A DNA stretch of 15,376 bases from Colwellia sp. (GCA_003521815.1 DPHE01000012.1:1-15376); one strand, 5' to 3'; positions 7,563-15,237 are shown, numbered from the stretch's first letter. Notes: generated by a model from the sequence alone, not told the origin. Translations and numbers: made by a program.

Positions 7563-8860
7563 TAACGCTTTTTCTTGTTTTTTGTATTGTATTTTTTACT
7601 GGCTGCAAGAGCAGGTGATGTTCGATTAGTACTCTTTTTTGCTATTGCTTGATTTTTTTCTTGGCTAGCACGATAACGGTTTTTACTTGCACGTTTATCA
7701 ACAACTTGTTGGTGCTCGAATGCTTCATCACGCCTTAATTCATAGCCTGGCACGATAATACGTTCAAATTTTCTTTCAATAAGTGCTTCAATATTCTCTA
7801 AAAACTTTTCATCTTTCGGACTAACTAAGGAAATAGCAGTACCTGATCTTCCTGCACGACCGGTACGGCCAACACGATGAATATAATCTTCAGCTAAAAA
7901 AGGTAGATGAAAATTAACAACATAACCTAAGTTATCAATATCTAAACCACGCGCTGCAACATCCGTTGCAACTAATACACGTACTTTACCTTCTTTAAAG
8001 TCAGTTAACGCTTTATTACGAGCACCCTGCGTTTTATCGCCGTGACAAATTGCAGCTTTTATACCATCAAGTTTTAATTCTTTAGCAAGAATATTTGCAC
8101 TTTCTTTAGTACCTGCAAAAACAAGCACTTGCTGCCAATTATTGACACCAATTAGCTCAGATAGTAATTCACGTTTTCTTACTTCACTCACCCAGTAAAC
8201 TGACTGTTTTACCTTACCAGAGGTAGAATTTTGTTTTGCCACGCCTATAATTTTTGGTGTGGTTAATATTTGATTAGCTAATGCCTTTACTTTATTAGAA
8301 TAAGTTGCTGAAAACATTAATGTTTGATGTTTTTGTGTCATTGCTAACATCAATTTTTCTATATCCGTTAAAAATCCCATATCAAGCATACGGTCAGCTT
8401 CATCTAACACAAGATGTTTCACTTGTGATAAATCGATATTACGTAAAGTTAAGTGCTCAATTAATCGCCCTGGTGTGGCAACTAACACATCAAGACCTTG
8501 CTTTAATAGATTAGTTTGAGACGACATTTTACCGCCACCATAAACCACACCTATTTTCAGTGGCAAAAACTGGCTATAGGCTTTCATATTATCAGCAACT
8601 TGCGCAGCTAATTCACGTGTAGGTGTTAAGACAAGTGCCTTAATAGTTTGCCCTGGAGTAGCATTACTTGCTAAGGCATCTAAGATAGGTAAACTAAAAG
8701 CAGCTGTTTTACCCGTACCCGTTTGAGCGCTTGCTAATAAGTCAGCACCTGACCGGATCATCGGAATAGCCTGCTGCTGGATCGGCGTTAAATTTTTATA
8801 ACCACACGCTTTAACCGCTTTTAATAAATCAGCCGATAAACCAATTGTATCAACACTCAT
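7562..8860 (-). CDS. DEAD-box ATP-dependent RNA helicase (RhlE-like)
   Basis: Cytosolic RNA helicase (432 aa) that uses ATP to unwind or remodel RNA, typically in ribosome assembly and mRNA decay, with extra demand in the cold. All core motifs are present in order: Q motif TPIQQQAIP (25-33), Walker A AQTGTGKT (45-52), PTREL (80-84), TPGR (129-132), DEAD (153-156), SAT (184-186), ARGLD (303-307) and HRVGRTGR (328-335). The tail from about residue 385 is rich in Lys, Arg and Asn and ends KKKR, as in RhlE and SrmB types, and probably binds RNA nonspecifically. The ATG at 8860 follows a modest GGTGA ribosome site. It is the first gene of a two-gene unit with the CxxC protein. RhlE is the nearest type by layout, but choosing among RhlE paralogues would need alignment. 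Confidence 0.9.
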   Translation of the reverse strand: MSVDTIGLSADLLKAVKACGYKNLTPIQQQAIPMIRSGADLLASAQTGTGKTAAFSLPILDALASNATPGQTIKALVLTPTRELAAQVADNMKAYSQFLPLKIGVVYGGGKMSSQTNLLKQGLDVLVATPGRLIEHLTLRNIDLSQVKHLVLDEADRMLDMGFLTDIEKLMLAMTQKHQTLMFSATYSNKVKALANQILTTPKIIGVAKQNSTSGKVKQSVYWVSEVRKRELLSELIGVNNWQQVLVFAGTKESANILAKELKLDGIKAAICHGDKTQGARNKALTDFKEGKVRVLVATDVAARGLDIDNLGYVVNFHLPFLAEDYIHRVGRTGRAGRSGTAISLVSPKDEKFLENIEALIERKFERIIVPGYELRRDEAFEHQQVVDKRASKNRYRASQEKNQAIAKKSTNRTSPALAASKKYNTKNKKKR

Positions 8861-8897
8861 ACATCACCCAAAAAAACAAATAAAAATAAAGAGCCGG

Positions 8898-8926
8898 ATT
8901 ATATACCTATACCCAAGCCACCTCAA
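8898..8926 (-). promoter_or_regulatory. Sigma70-type promoter for the RhlE-like helicase gene
   Basis: On the minus strand TTGAGG (8921-8926) is followed, after exactly 17 bases, by a perfect TATAAT (8898-8903). Transcription would start around 8890, giving a leader of about 30 bases. The -35 box falls inside the end of the repeat element described at 8908-9059, while the -10 box lies just outside it. Confidence 0.65.
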
Positions 8927-9059
8927 GATTAAACGTTTGATGCTATATTGTGGATTGTAACAAGGACGCTACATGGGTGATGGTATTGGAGAATGCAAGA
9001 GCACATTCTCCTGAATAACCAGCCTTTAATCAACACATCGCCTAAAGACGTTTATAATT
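8908..9059. repeat. Degenerate inverted-repeat element (MITE- or REP-like), copy A
   Basis: It begins with TATACCC (8908-8914). Its right part (9028-9059) matches, without gaps, the reverse complement of 15275-15306 at 26 of 32 positions, sharing AATCAA, GCCTAAAG, CGTTT and TAATT blocks. A degraded opposite arm (about 8928-8957) can pair imperfectly with 9028-9057. Between the arms sits a separate hairpin: GGAGAATG (8988-8995) and CATTCTCC (9004-9011), extended by GGTATT against AATAACC. The two elements also agree at 14 of 20 positions over the TATACCC end. No transposase is encoded. Calling it a miniature non-autonomous element is inference from structure and from its having a second copy in the window. 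Confidence 0.65.
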
Positions 9060-9115
9060 GTCGGAGTTTTTCAAACTAGTTAAAGCCTAAATATTGAATC
9101 AGGCTTGAACGACAA

Positions 9116-9154
9116 ACAAAAAAGCCTCAACAATTATTTATTGTTGAGGCTTTT
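9116..9154 (-). terminator. Intrinsic terminator downstream of pntB
   Basis: A perfect 15-bp stem, AAAAGCCTCAACAAT (9120-9134) with ATTGTTGAGGCTTTT (9140-9154), closes a five-base loop. On the minus strand the GC-bearing stem runs into six T followed by a T-rich stretch. It lies 27 bases past the pntB stop and ends the pntAB transcript. The plus-strand side also has T's, so it could act in both directions. Confidence 0.9.
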
Positions 9155-9181
9155 ATTTTTAACAAATTACCTAGGCGTTTG

Positions 9182-10591
9182 TTATAAAGCCCTAAATATT
9201 TGTTCTGTTGTCTCTTTCGCATCGCCAAACAACATTTGAGTATTATCCTTATAGAATAATGGATTTTGCACACCAGCATAACCCGTATTCATTGAGCGTT
9301 TGAAAACGATAACTTCTTTGGCATTCCACACTTCAAGAACTGGCATACCCGCGATTGGGCTAGTTGGGTCTTCAGCAGCAGCGGGGTTAACCGTGTCATT
9401 CGCGCCAATAACCAACACAACGTCAGTCTCTGGAAAATCATCATTAATTTCATCCATACTTAACACGATATCATAAGGCACTTTTGCTTCAGCAAGTAGT
9501 ACGTTCATATGTCCCGGTAAACGACCAGCCACAGGGTGTATAGCAAATCGAACTTGTACACCTTTTTTGATTAGCTGTTGAGTCAGCTCATAAACAGGGT
9601 ATTGCGCTTGCGCAACAGCCATGCCGTAACCTGGCGCGATAACAATAGATTTCGCATCACGTAATAAATCAGCGACCGCTTCAGCATTAATTTCAGTGTG
9701 CTCACCGTAGTCTTTGTCATTATCAATCACAACATCGGTGCCAAAACCACCGGCAATCACGCTGATAAAAGAGCGATTCATCGCCTTACACATAATATAA
9801 GATAAAATAGCACCTGACGAGCCCACTAAAGCACCCGTAATAATCAGTAAATCATTACTTAACATAAAACCAGCAGCGGCCGCAGCCCAACCTGAATATG
9901 AATTCAACATGGAGACAACAACAGGCATATCCGCACCGCCAATTGAAGCAACCAAATGCCAACCAAAGACAAGCGCAATAATAGTCATTAAAAATAATGC
10001 GGTATTTGAACCACCATTATTCACAAAAGTTAGTAGCAATAGAAAACTGATAATACCTGCGGCTAAATTCATTTTATGACGATTAGGTAACATCAAGGCA
10101 CTAGAGCTTATCGTTCCACGTAGTTTAGCAAAAGCGACAATAGAGCCAGTGAAAGTCACTGCACCAATAAATATTCCGATGAAAATTTCACTTAAGTGAA
10201 TGTTCATCGCAGTATGCTGAGTGGCCGTAACCACGACATTATGCCCTGCATCAAAATAGCTATTAAAACCCACTAATACCGCAGCTAAACCAACGAAACT
10301 ATGTAATATAGCAACAAGCTCAGGCATTTGTGTCATTTCAACTTTATTCGCTAATCTCAGTCCAATACCTGAGCCAACAACCATCGCTATAATAATAACC
10401 CAAACATTAGAAACGCGTGGATCAATAATAGTAGCAAGTAAAGCAATAGCCATACCTGCCATACCAAATAAATTACCCCGTTGGGCCGATTCTTGTTTAC
10501 TTAAACCCGCTAAACTAAAAATAAACAGTAAAGCAGCAATTACGTATGCTGCACTAATGAAACCATTAGACGCTATTTGTGTAGATTCCAT
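9182..10591 (-). CDS. pntB: NAD(P) transhydrogenase subunit beta
   Basis: Beta subunit (469 aa) of the proton-translocating transhydrogenase, which reduces NADP+ with NADH using the proton gradient across the inner membrane. Residues 1-280 form the membrane domain II, with about eight or nine hydrophobic helices; His97 in ELVAILHSFVG (91-101) matches the conserved channel histidine (His91 in E. coli). Residues 290-469 are the NADP(H)-binding domain III: GYGMAVAQAQ (321-330), IHPVAGRLPGHMNVLLAEA (351-369), GANDTVNPAA (396-405) and KRSMNTGYAG (431-440). No truncation is seen. The ATG starts eight bases after the pntA stop, and AGGGA in that junction serves as ribosome site, so it is co-transcribed with pntA. 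A strong terminator follows. Confidence 0.96.
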   Translation of the reverse strand: MESTQIASNGFISAAYVIAALLFIFSLAGLSKQESAQRGNLFGMAGMAIALLATIIDPRVSNVWVIIIAMVVGSGIGLRLANKVEMTQMPELVAILHSFVGLAAVLVGFNSYFDAGHNVVVTATQHTAMNIHLSEIFIGIFIGAVTFTGSIVAFAKLRGTISSSALMLPNRHKMNLAAGIISFLLLLTFVNNGGSNTALFLMTIIALVFGWHLVASIGGADMPVVVSMLNSYSGWAAAAAGFMLSNDLLIITGALVGSSGAILSYIMCKAMNRSFISVIAGGFGTDVVIDNDKDYGEHTEINAEAVADLLRDAKSIVIAPGYGMAVAQAQYPVYELTQQLIKKGVQVRFAIHPVAGRLPGHMNVLLAEAKVPYDIVLSMDEINDDFPETDVVLVIGANDTVNPAAAEDPTSPIAGMPVLEVWNAKEVIVFKRSMNTGYAGVQNPLFYKDNTQMLFGDAKETTEQIFRAL

Positions 10592-10599
10592 ACTATTCC

Positions 10600-12132
10600 C
10601 TACTTACTAAACATTTTTAACATACGACTAGTGACTTTAAAGCCACCGACAATATTGATAGTGGCCACTAGCGTCGCTAGTGTGGCGAGTATCTGTACCA
10701 CTAAATTGTCCGAGCCAATTTGTAATAAAGCCCCCACAATAATAATGCCAGAGATCGCATTAGTAACACTCATCAAGGGTGTATGCAAAGAATGACTGAC
10801 GTTCCAAACCACGTAATAGCCAATAACACAAGCAAGTACAAAAACAGTAAAGTGAGTAAGGAAATCTGCAGGAGCAACACTGGCCACCCAGCCAAATAAC
10901 GCTATGCCTACTGCCATAAAGGCATATTTTTTAATTGGCGAAGCAGGCTCTTCTTCAATGACTTTCACCAGTTCAACGGTTGCTTTTTGAGTTGGCGCGG
11001 CACTGACTTGAATAGGCGGTGGTGGAAAAGTAATTTCACCTTCGTTAACCACGGTCATATTACGAATGACGACGTCATCAAAATCAATATCAAGCGTTCC
11101 ATCTTTGTTTTTACATAATAACTTAGTTAAATTCACTAAATTATTAGAATAAAGTTGTGAGGCCTGATTAGGTAAACGAGACACTAAATCAGTATAGCCA
11201 ATCACTTTAACACCATGGGCATCAACTACTTTACCCGCGACAGTACATTCACAGTTACCACCACCTGCAGCAGCTAAATCTACAATCACACTGCCTGCCT
11301 TCATTGATTCAACCATTTCTTCAGTGATCAATTTTGGCGCTGGCCTACCTGGGATCATCGCGGTAGTAATAATAATATCAACGTCTTTGGCTTGCTCTGC
11401 AAACAGCGCCATTTCGGCATCAATAAACGCTTTGCTCATTTCTTTCGCGTAACCATCACCAGAGCCAGTATTTTCTGGCTCTTCATAGTCAAGCTCAAGA
11501 AATTCAGCGCCCATACTTTCTATTTGCTCTTTTACTTCAGGGCGCGTATCAAAAGCGCGTACAATGGCACCTAAACTACCCGCAGTACCAATAGCAGCTA
11601 AACCTGCAACACCCGCACCAATAACCATCACTTTCGCTGGCGGCATTTTACCCGCAGCAGTGATTTGACCGGTAAAAAAACGACCAAAAAGATTAGACGC
11701 TTCAATAACCGCACGATACCCAGCAATGTTAGCCATTGAGCTCAGCGCATCCATTGATTGAGAGCGCGTCATACGTGGCACCATTTCCATGGCTAGCGTA
11801 GTGATTGATTTATCTTTAAGTACTTCTAGTAACTCAGGGCTTTGCGCTGGTGCGACAAAGCTAATTAAAGTCGCCCCATCATTCATAGAGGCAACTTCAT
11901 CGAGTGTTGGCGCGTTTACTTTTAAAATGATATCGCTTTGCCAACAAGCCTTTTTACTAACGAGTTGAGCGTCATTAGCACTGTATTCGTCGTCAGTAAA
12001 ACTTGCTTTAATACCCGCTCCTTTTTGTACTTGTATCGTAAAGCCTAACTTAATTAGTGCACTAATAGAGCTTGGCGAGCCAGCAACACGGTTTTCACCG
12101 ATTAATGACTCTTTGGGAATTCCAATGTTCAT
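10600..12132 (-). CDS. pntA: NAD(P) transhydrogenase subunit alpha
   Basis: Alpha subunit (510 aa, the same length as E. coli PntA) of the membrane transhydrogenase. Residues 1-380 are the NAD(H)-binding domain I, related to alanine dehydrogenase: IGIPKE at the start, SQSMDALSSMANIAGYRA (124-141), Rossmann loop GAGVAGLAAI (172-181) ending at Asp195, and VIVDLAAAGGGNCECT (282-297). A proline-rich linker (FPPPPIQ, 369-375) leads to about four transmembrane helices between 403 and 495. This is the usual fused PntA, not the split PntAA/PntAB of some alphaproteobacteria. ATG at 12132 has AAAGG six bases upstream. A 271-base gap before it suggests its own promoter; the gene pair pntA-pntB forms a complete operon. 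Confidence 0.96.
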   Translation of the reverse strand: MNIGIPKESLIGENRVAGSPSSISALIKLGFTIQVQKGAGIKASFTDDEYSANDAQLVSKKACWQSDIILKVNAPTLDEVASMNDGATLISFVAPAQSPELLEVLKDKSITTLAMEMVPRMTRSQSMDALSSMANIAGYRAVIEASNLFGRFFTGQITAAGKMPPAKVMVIGAGVAGLAAIGTAGSLGAIVRAFDTRPEVKEQIESMGAEFLELDYEEPENTGSGDGYAKEMSKAFIDAEMALFAEQAKDVDIIITTAMIPGRPAPKLITEEMVESMKAGSVIVDLAAAGGGNCECTVAGKVVDAHGVKVIGYTDLVSRLPNQASQLYSNNLVNLTKLLCKNKDGTLDIDFDDVVIRNMTVVNEGEITFPPPPIQVSAAPTQKATVELVKVIEEEPASPIKKYAFMAVGIALFGWVASVAPADFLTHFTVFVLACVIGYYVVWNVSHSLHTPLMSVTNAISGIIIVGALLQIGSDNLVVQILATLATLVATINIVGGFKVTSRMLKMFSK

Positions 12133-12403
12133 AAAATACCTTTAATTTAAACAGTTGAGAAATAATAAATTTGACTAGACTATCTAATGTTTTACCATTT
12201 ATAAGATGATTTTTAAACACAAATATGGAAATAACTAAGGTAAATCAAATACAGTGAAAATACTTACTTCAAAAGTAGTAAGTAAGCTCAACAGAAAGTT
12301 GCAAGTAGATTTGAAGCATCAAAAAAAAGGAAATGTTTAAAATGCATGTTTATCACTGTAAATGGTCTGATATAAATTTTTAAACAGGTACGGTGTATGT
12401 ATT
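12133..12403 (-). promoter_or_regulatory. pntA upstream region with an inverted repeat
   Basis: This AT-rich leader separates the transporter stop from pntA. It contains TACTTACT (12261-12268) and AGTAAGTA (12277-12284), a perfect 8-bp inverted repeat around an 8-base centre, about 130 bases before the pntA ATG; this could be an operator. An 11-base palindrome TAGACTATCTA lies at about 12176-12186. I find no promoter pair that stands out from the AT-rich background and no convincing terminator for the transporter gene. The ribosome site AAAGG lies six bases before the ATG. Confidence 0.4.
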
Positions 12404-13285
12404 TTACCCTCTGCTCACTGACCATGTTTCAAATAGTGCTGCGCTGATCACTAAAACTCCACCAATAATTGTCCACATATCTACCCGTTCACTTAATAAT
12501 AGAAATGCCAGTACACTACCATATAAAGGCTGTAAACAAGCAATAAGCCCTGCGGTTGTTGCTGATAAATAACGTAAAGATGAAGCAAAAAAAGCGTGCG
12601 GCATTGCTGTAAAAAAAACACCTACTAATAAAATAAGCAACCAATCGTCACGAGTCACATCCGTTGGTGGCACTTCAACAAATAAACATAGCATTAAAAA
12701 AGCGACTAATGCTTGATACAACATGGTGTGAGGACCAGAATAGTGACTAAAATAATTTTTATGAAGAATATTTCTTAAAGCAAAAAAAAACGCGGATAAA
12801 ATACCCATAGCAATACCTAACGTAACTTGATTGCCTAAACTTATTTCAGGTATAAGTAGAAATACCCCTAACATTACAATAAAAGCAATAAAGATATCTT
12901 TTTGTTTTGGTTTACTGCTTACGTTATTTTTACTGAGAAAACGGGTTAACAATGGCTCTAAAAAAACAGTAATCACTGGATAGGTAAAAAAAGCAATAAT
13001 ACCAACAGTTACACCCGCCATTTGCATACCGGAAAAATAAGTAACCCAATGAATCCCCACTACAATACCAAGCAGTAAAGCAACCCCATAATCTTTAGCG
13101 CTATTTAGCGTTATCTTTTGTTTTTGTAAATTTAAAACAATAAATAAAACAATGGCAGCGACAACAGTACGATAAACAGTAATATCTAGTGCCGATAAGC
13201 CGATAAGTTTTGAAAATAAAGCCGTACCACCAAAAAGTAATACGGCGCTATGTAAATAAAGCAGACTTTGTTGTTTGGAATTCAT
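12404..13285 (-). CDS. DMT-superfamily (EamA) transporter
   Basis: Inner-membrane permease of the drug/metabolite transporter superfamily (293 aa from this start). It is hydrophobic throughout, with about ten predicted helices arranged as two EamA repeats (about residues 5-140 and 155-290) split by a short basic stretch (SKNNVSSKPKQKD). Features typical of the family are the N-terminal VLLFGGTALFSKLIG and, in the second half, LSATTAGLIACLQPLYGSVLAF. Substrate is not predictable; relatives export amino acids or other metabolites. I start at the ATG at 13285; a TTG two codons upstream (13291) is also open, and neither has a strong ribosome site. It lies 44 bases after ycgN on the same strand, so it may be the last gene of that transcript. 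Confidence 0.87.
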   Translation of the reverse strand: MNSKQQSLLYLHSAVLLFGGTALFSKLIGLSALDITVYRTVVAAIVLFIVLNLQKQKITLNSAKDYGVALLLGIVVGIHWVTYFSGMQMAGVTVGIIAFFTYPVITVFLEPLLTRFLSKNNVSSKPKQKDIFIAFIVMLGVFLLIPEISLGNQVTLGIAMGILSAFFFALRNILHKNYFSHYSGPHTMLYQALVAFLMLCLFVEVPPTDVTRDDWLLILLVGVFFTAMPHAFFASSLRYLSATTAGLIACLQPLYGSVLAFLLLSERVDMWTIIGGVLVISAALFETWSVSRG

Positions 13286-13329
13286 AATCAATTCGATATT
13301 AATAAAAAATTAACGTTTTTTTTAAGCCA

Positions 13330-13851
13330 TTAGTCAATATCATTTAAAGGCCAAATAACAATATAGTCTTCAAAATCTTCAAGTGATACATCATCATCTT
13401 TAACAATTTTACCACGCACTGACATGCCTGCATTATGCATGGCTGTTTTTTTACCTTTATGCAGTAATGGATGCCAAGAAGGCATGCCTCTACCTTCGTT
13501 TAAACGTCGATAAGTACAACTTGGCGGCATAAAAAACACATCAGCTAAATTGTCTTGCGTTAATTTAACACAATCAGGCACTAACGTAGTGCGCTTGTCA
13601 TATTGGCTACATTGACATGTTTTTTCATTAAGTAAATAGCAAGCAATACTTGAATAATGAATATCTTCGCCCGCTTTTAAATGATCCGTTGGCAGTAACT
13701 CTGTTTCCTCATTTGTATCGTCATCATCAATAAATTTATTTAAACAGCACTTGGCACAGCCATCACATAATGATTCCCATTCATTTCTAGACATTTCAGC
13801 TAGCGTTTTACTTTGCCAAAAAGGCACTATAGTTGTATCGTTTTTACTCAT
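13330..13851 (-). CDS. ycgN: YcgN family (UPF0260) cysteine-cluster protein
   Basis: Small cytosolic protein (173 aa) of the YkgJ/YcgN cysteine-cluster family, whose function is unproven; the cysteines probably bind zinc or an iron-sulfur cluster. The family opening PFWQSKTLAEM is followed by WESLCDGCAKCCLNKF with Cys29, Cys32, Cys35 and Cys36, then Cys71, Cys79, Cys81, Cys94 and Cys112, and the SWHPLL motif (125-130). I start at the ATG at 13851, because it gives the family's usual N-terminus; the frame is open back to a TTG at 13872, touching the upstream stop. Compared with E. coli YcgN as I remember it, there is an acidic insertion of roughly 17 residues (about 46-62) between the first cysteine cluster and Cys71. 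It is 21 bases downstream of the lytic transglycosylase gene. Confidence 0.9.
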   Translation of the reverse strand: MSKNDTTIVPFWQSKTLAEMSRNEWESLCDGCAKCCLNKFIDDDDTNEETELLPTDHLKAGEDIHYSSIACYLLNEKTCQCSQYDKRTTLVPDCVKLTQDNLADVFFMPPSCTYRRLNEGRGMPSWHPLLHKGKKTAMHNAGMSVRGKIVKDDDVSLEDFEDYIVIWPLNDID

Positions 13852-13872
13852 ATTTCTCTTCAAATTTATCAA

Positions 13873-14916
13873 TTAATCAATAAGGGGAAATTTAATACGA
13901 TCAGATAAATGACCAACGGAGCTAACAAAGTAATAAGACAAATTCCAATGCATTAAGCTTTTATAATTATCATAAGCTAAATAAGCACGACCTTTTTCAT
14001 CATCCGGAAAAACTAATGCCGCTTTAATATCAACGTTAGGTAGGTTAGTTCCATCAGTACGTCGAATACCTAACGCTTGCCACTGGGCTAGCGTTTTTTC
14101 AGTTTTATCCCATGCTTTTAACCAATTTTTACGACTACCCGTATTTTTTGGAATCGCTAATGTCATGTCAAAATTTGGGGGTAACTGAACCTGACGCCCC
14201 CACGTTAATTCACCATTCCAACCTTCTTTTTGTAAATAATTTGCCATAGAAGTAAAAATATCTACTTGATTATGCCAAATATCCTTTTTACCATCGCCAT
14301 CACCATCAACTGCATAAGCTAAAAATGACGTAGGCATAAACTGATTTTGCCCCATAGCGCCAGCCCACGAACCTTTCATATCCGCAATATCAATATGCCC
14401 TTGCTTCAAGATGGTTAACGCTGCCCATAACTGCTTTTTGAAAAAGGCTTCTCGGCGTCCTTCATAGGCTAAAGTAGATAAAGCTGAAACAACATTATAA
14501 CCACCCGTGAATTTACCAAAATTTGTTTCTAATCCCCATAAAGCCACGATAAATCGAGGTTGGACGCCATATTTATTAGCTATGTTAGTCAAAACTACTT
14601 TATGCTTTTTATATAACGTACGGGCTTTTGTTACTTTCCAATTGGGGACACGTTTAGGTAAGTAAGTGTCTAAGGTCTCGATTTTTTCTGGTTGTTTACG
14701 ATCTGCTAATACCGCACGCTGATGAAATTTAACTTTTACAAAACTGTTATCAATTAAGCTTTGTGTAAACCCATGTGTTAATGCCTCCGTTTTTAACTCA
14801 ACGATATACTGTTCAAAACCTATTTTTGTCAGTTCTTTAGCTTGTATTGTGTTGGTAAAAACGAATGAAACACTTAATGCAAATAAGCCAAATAAAAACG
14901 TAGGTACTTTTAGCAT
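13873..14916 (-). CDS. Secreted MltB-type lytic murein transglycosylase
   Basis: Periplasmic enzyme (347 aa) that cleaves the MurNAc-GlcNAc bond of peptidoglycan, leaving 1,6-anhydro ends. A signal peptide covers about residues 1-26 (hydrophobic FLFGLFALSVSFVF, likely cut after IQA); it lacks a lipobox cysteine, so the protein should be soluble, unlike lipoprotein MltB. The SLT_2 domain has the catalytic glutamate Glu130 in ALWGLETNFGK, then GSWAGAMGQNQFMPTSFLAYA (182-202) and the calcium-loop-like DGDGDGKKDIW (204-214). No peptidoglycan-binding domain follows, matching the shorter branch of the family. ATG at 14916 has AAGGAG nine bases upstream. It sits between ycgL (13 bases upstream) and ycgN (21 bases downstream), so the three are very likely one transcript. 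Confidence 0.92.
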   Translation of the reverse strand: MLKVPTFLFGLFALSVSFVFTNTIQAKELTKIGFEQYIVELKTEALTHGFTQSLIDNSFVKVKFHQRAVLADRKQPEKIETLDTYLPKRVPNWKVTKARTLYKKHKVVLTNIANKYGVQPRFIVALWGLETNFGKFTGGYNVVSALSTLAYEGRREAFFKKQLWAALTILKQGHIDIADMKGSWAGAMGQNQFMPTSFLAYAVDGDGDGKKDIWHNQVDIFTSMANYLQKEGWNGELTWGRQVQLPPNFDMTLAIPKNTGSRKNWLKAWDKTEKTLAQWQALGIRRTDGTNLPNVDIKAALVFPDDEKGRAYLAYDNYKSLMHWNLSYYFVSSVGHLSDRIKFPLID

Positions 14917-14929
14917 AGAGCTACTCTCC

Positions 14930-15208
14930 TTAATTTTGGTTACCCATTTGGATTTTATGTTCCTTTAATAGATCTTCTGGTGGTGGTGGTAACTGCAAAT
15001 AATACCCTTGACCCTTTAAGTCTGCCCTCACTTTATCTAAATCAGCAAAGGCGAGTTTTGTTTTGGTCGCCAAATTCGTTAATGTAACCAACGTTGGTGT
15101 ACCAAACATCGTCATTAGCGCTTCAGGTACCGAGGAAAAATCATCACGGGTTTTAACAAAAAGGTACGTTTGCGCCTTTTTAGCACTTTTATAGATGACA
15201 CATAGCAT
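14930..15208 (-). CDS. ycgL: YcgL domain protein
   Basis: Small conserved protein of the YcgL family (92 aa; E. coli YcgL is similar in size). Its role is not established. The family features are clear: N-terminal MLCVIYKSAKKAQTYLFV, the DDFSSVPEALMTMFG segment (22-36), and the near-invariant GYYLQLPPPPEDLL (68-81). No signal peptide or membrane helix is visible, so it is cytosolic. The ATG at 15208 gives the expected family start; only a weak AGG lies upstream. It is the first visible gene of a minus-strand cluster with the lytic transglycosylase and ycgN; in E. coli ycgL and ycgN also lie near each other. A repeat element begins about 30 bases upstream. Confidence 0.92.
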   Translation of the reverse strand: MLCVIYKSAKKAQTYLFVKTRDDFSSVPEALMTMFGTPTLVTLTNLATKTKLAFADLDKVRADLKGQGYYLQLPPPPEDLLKEHKIQMGNQN

Positions 15209-15237
15209 AATATAGACCTATGGAGTTGTTTGAGGTT

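Larger units (their letters stand above)
8861..9181. other. 321-base intergenic region between the helicase gene and pntB
   Basis: No credible protein gene is seen. From left to right it holds the helicase leader and promoter (8861-8926), a degenerate inverted-repeat element with an internal hairpin (about 8908-9059), a short stretch without recognisable features (9060-9115), the pntB terminator (9116-9154) and a short dyad AACAAA/TTTGTT around CCTAGG at the pntB stop. Confidence 0.7.

Noticed and set aside
8305..8514. Plus-strand open frame of 69 codons within the helicase gene
   Set aside because: It is antisense to the conserved DEAD-box motifs, with no ribosome site or family resemblance.
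8973..9014. Plus-strand mini-gene of 13 codons (MGDGIGECKSTFS) with AAGGA six bases upstream
   Set aside because: It coincides with the internal hairpin of repeat copy A, is very short and has no neighbour or family support. The ribosome-site match is likely chance.
9001..9060. Attenuator or riboswitch in the helicase-pntB gap
   Set aside because: The paired segments are shared with the repeat near the right edge, which explains them better; the segment is upstream of the helicase promoter and beyond the pntB terminator, so it should not be in either leader.
10577..10795. Plus-strand open frame of 72 codons over the pntA/pntB junction
   Set aside because: It is the reverse of the PntA membrane helices; its hydrophobic content follows from the complementary strand.
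12317..12352. T-run (eight T on the minus strand) after the transporter gene as a possible terminator
   Set aside because: No GC-containing stem directly precedes the T-run; the nearby ATGCAT and ATGTTTA repeats do not form a suitable hairpin.
13852..13872. Longer YcgN start at the TTG touching the preceding stop
   Set aside because: The ATG at 13851 gives the family's usual N-terminus, and the extra seven residues have no counterpart that I know of.
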